Positions 62,406 to 64,000 of a stretch of DNA of 64,000 nucleotides are shown in pieces. Source of the DNA: Clavelina lepadiformis (taxonomy: Eukaryota; Chordata; Ascidiacea; Aplousobranchia; Clavelinidae); contig NC_135246.1 of assembly GCF_947623445.1 (NCBI RefSeq), positions 12,259,856 through 12,323,855 of the forward strand. Direction: 5' to 3'. Position numbers and translations under genes: made by a program. The notes beneath the pieces are model-generated. The model was not told where the DNA came from. It was given only the letters and a program-made list of their open reading frames with translations, and did not search any database. Position 1 is the stretch's first letter. The number at the start of each line of letters is the position of its first letter.

Positions 62406-63690
62406 GAAGAGAAAATCGCCTCTTAATTTGCTCTTGTTATTGATCTAATTCTAAAGAACTAGGTGAAAGAATATAACGACATGATTAGGCTTCCTACTGC
62501 GTTAGAAAGTTATCAACTTTTCAAGGCAGTTTTAAGCATTGACTTGGGTTTGCTTGCATTTTTGTTTTGTTTGACAAATGAAGAAAGTCATAACGTTGAT
62601 CCTTGTTAGCATTAAATAGCAACCTTTCTGTTATAGCCGTAGTAAGGAATAGTGCCATCCTAGAACCTATCAGCAAAATTCGCGTATCAATCTCATGAAA
62701 TTAATACCACGCATAAATATAAGACATCAAATGAAACTCCCATGATTCTCTTGTGATTCATTACTCATAGATGGTGAAAATTTTATAAATTGGAGAATAC
62801 CTGCTTGCTTTGTAAGCGGTGTTTGTTTTCATAAAGTTGCCATTTAACCTGGTTTTCAAATCTCGCTATTGTTAAGTATGTTCCCCTATAGTCCCGCTTT
62901 GTCATCAAGTCACCTAGGCGGGGATATTCTTCTATACTACGCGTGTTTTCGGTGTACACTGCCTATTGAAGACAGGGGATATTTTAGTAAAAAGGTTACC
63001 GGTATAGGATATAAGTCTGTGTCAACATTAGGATGTAAATACTGTGGGCAACTTTCCACACCAACCACTGCAATCGATATCGATGTCTAGCTACCTAAGA
63101 TTAGCTACGGGTGATAGCCAACTTTAAAAATCGAGCTTTTTAGTAGAGGTGTCTTGTTCATCAGCTGTGATGAAAACAACAATCAAAAATTTTTGGAACG
63201 TTAGTAGGTGCAGCACAGTACGTATACTTCGCAGTACGCTAACTACAGCTACTTTAACGACTAACAGAATGAAGCAGATGAAAGCGAAACAGTAAAGAAA
63301 TTAGTTCGCTTCTGCTACACTAAAACAAACAATACATCACTATAGTGAGCGACAGGTGGGAGTCTGGGCGAGTACAGTATTTTAAAAATTGGACCCGATG
63401 TTGATTTTGGGCGAGCGACTTTTCATCAAGTACAAAAGTCGTCAAGGGCAACCCAGTACGTTTTCGATAGCAACTTTGCTTTTCGAATGAATAACTTAAA
63501 TGCTTTGTTAGCGTTAGTTGTGTTAAATGTTCTGTGTTAATCCTTTTTTAGTCTGAGGTAGGCTACATTATTTACAATAATTGCAAACTGCCAAGACCGT
63601 CCTCCGTTTAGTGATGAGACAGCACAGGTAAGTTAAGAACAAGAGGAGGAGAAAGAATTGTGTCCAAGTCGATCCTGTACCAGTTAACAG

Positions 63691-63724
63691 TATGTGCCGA
63701 TGGGGCTGCGTTTACAATGACACG
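63691..63724 (+). other. Candidate small 5' exon of an unseen downstream gene
   Basis: The acceptor TTAACAG and donor ACG/GTGAGT bound 34 nt that contain ATG and 11 open codons. Just upstream is a donor, ACAG/GTAAGT, with an intervening 63-nt intron (63628-63690). This could be the first exons of a gene that runs past the window; there is no homology support. Confidence 0.2.
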
Positions 63725-64000
63725 GTGAGTTATAGCAAATTCCTATTACAAACGTTTATCTATGGATTCTCTTTCCGATGTAATGTGAGATGAGTTTTGT
63801 CTGGGTCGCCAATTTTACAAAAGGAATAAGATGAACACTGGAACAAAATTAAAAGTATTGGAATAAATCACCATGGTGTGACTTATAGAATAAATACCAA
63901 ACTTGTTACTTTGTTGGAATTATTCTGGTGATGATATTATTCTGTTGTTGATATAAAAACGGGTCCCCTTTATATTTCCATTACACTTGGATGCAGACGT

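Larger units (their letters stand above)
62133..64000. other. CDC40 3' flank and possible start of the next gene
   Basis: Nothing between 62.5 and 63.6 kb resembles a known gene. At the far end two canonical donors and one acceptor are spaced as a short intron (63628-63690); see the separate entry. Confidence 0.35.

Noticed and set aside
62869..63090. A 73-codon open frame after CDC40
   Set aside because: No resemblance to a known protein and no splice or start context that supports it.

Overview
This window is animal nuclear DNA: AT-rich, intron-rich, and read as multi-exon genes with GT-AG introns whose phases join without a break. It holds four animal gene families (five genes): a protein disulfide isomerase, two Lifeguard/TMBIM membrane proteins, cyclin T and the splicing factor CDC40/PRP17. 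Many introns are short (60-500 bp), and transposons are plentiful in introns and between genes: hAT, Tc1/mariner, Tigger/pogo, L2-like and RTE-like LINEs, and tRNA-derived SINEs. An invertebrate, possibly an ascidian, fits best, but the species cannot be fixed from the sequence.

Layout. 1190-14761 (-): a 32-exon gene for a 1,294-residue ER protein disulfide isomerase of PDIA5 type. It has ten thioredoxin-like domains, where I recall about four in vertebrate PDIA5, and ends in KDEL. 17958-22363 (+): a 9-exon Lifeguard/GRINA-type gene, 330 aa. 26092-36718 (-): a 15-exon cyclin T gene, 901 aa, with a Tc1 element in intron 8 and a Tigger remnant in intron 1. About 36.8-44.9 kb: no host gene seen; a LINE wreck and several hAT miniature elements. 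44927-51401 (-): a second 9-exon Lifeguard gene, 310 aa, whose six central coding exons have exactly the sizes of those in the first copy. 51.4-57.2 kb: no host gene seen; a 999-bp hAT element that still carries a zinc-finger reading frame. 57210-62132 (+): a 12-exon CDC40/PRP17 gene, 606 aa, with a SINE in intron 1. 62133-64000: 3' flank, perhaps with the first exons of another gene.

The genes are unrelated housekeeping functions: ER oxidative folding, ER/Golgi calcium and cell-death control, P-TEFb transcription elongation, and pre-mRNA splicing. The most unusual object is the ten-domain PDI. Its active sites run from canonical (WCGHC) through altered (WCSHC, WCGAC, TCSTC, VCTVC, DCPNC) to a site with only the first cysteine (SCDPA). 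Next is the set of hAT miniature elements with intact 8-bp target duplications, two of which share a TTTTGACCT-type repeat and palindromic target sites.
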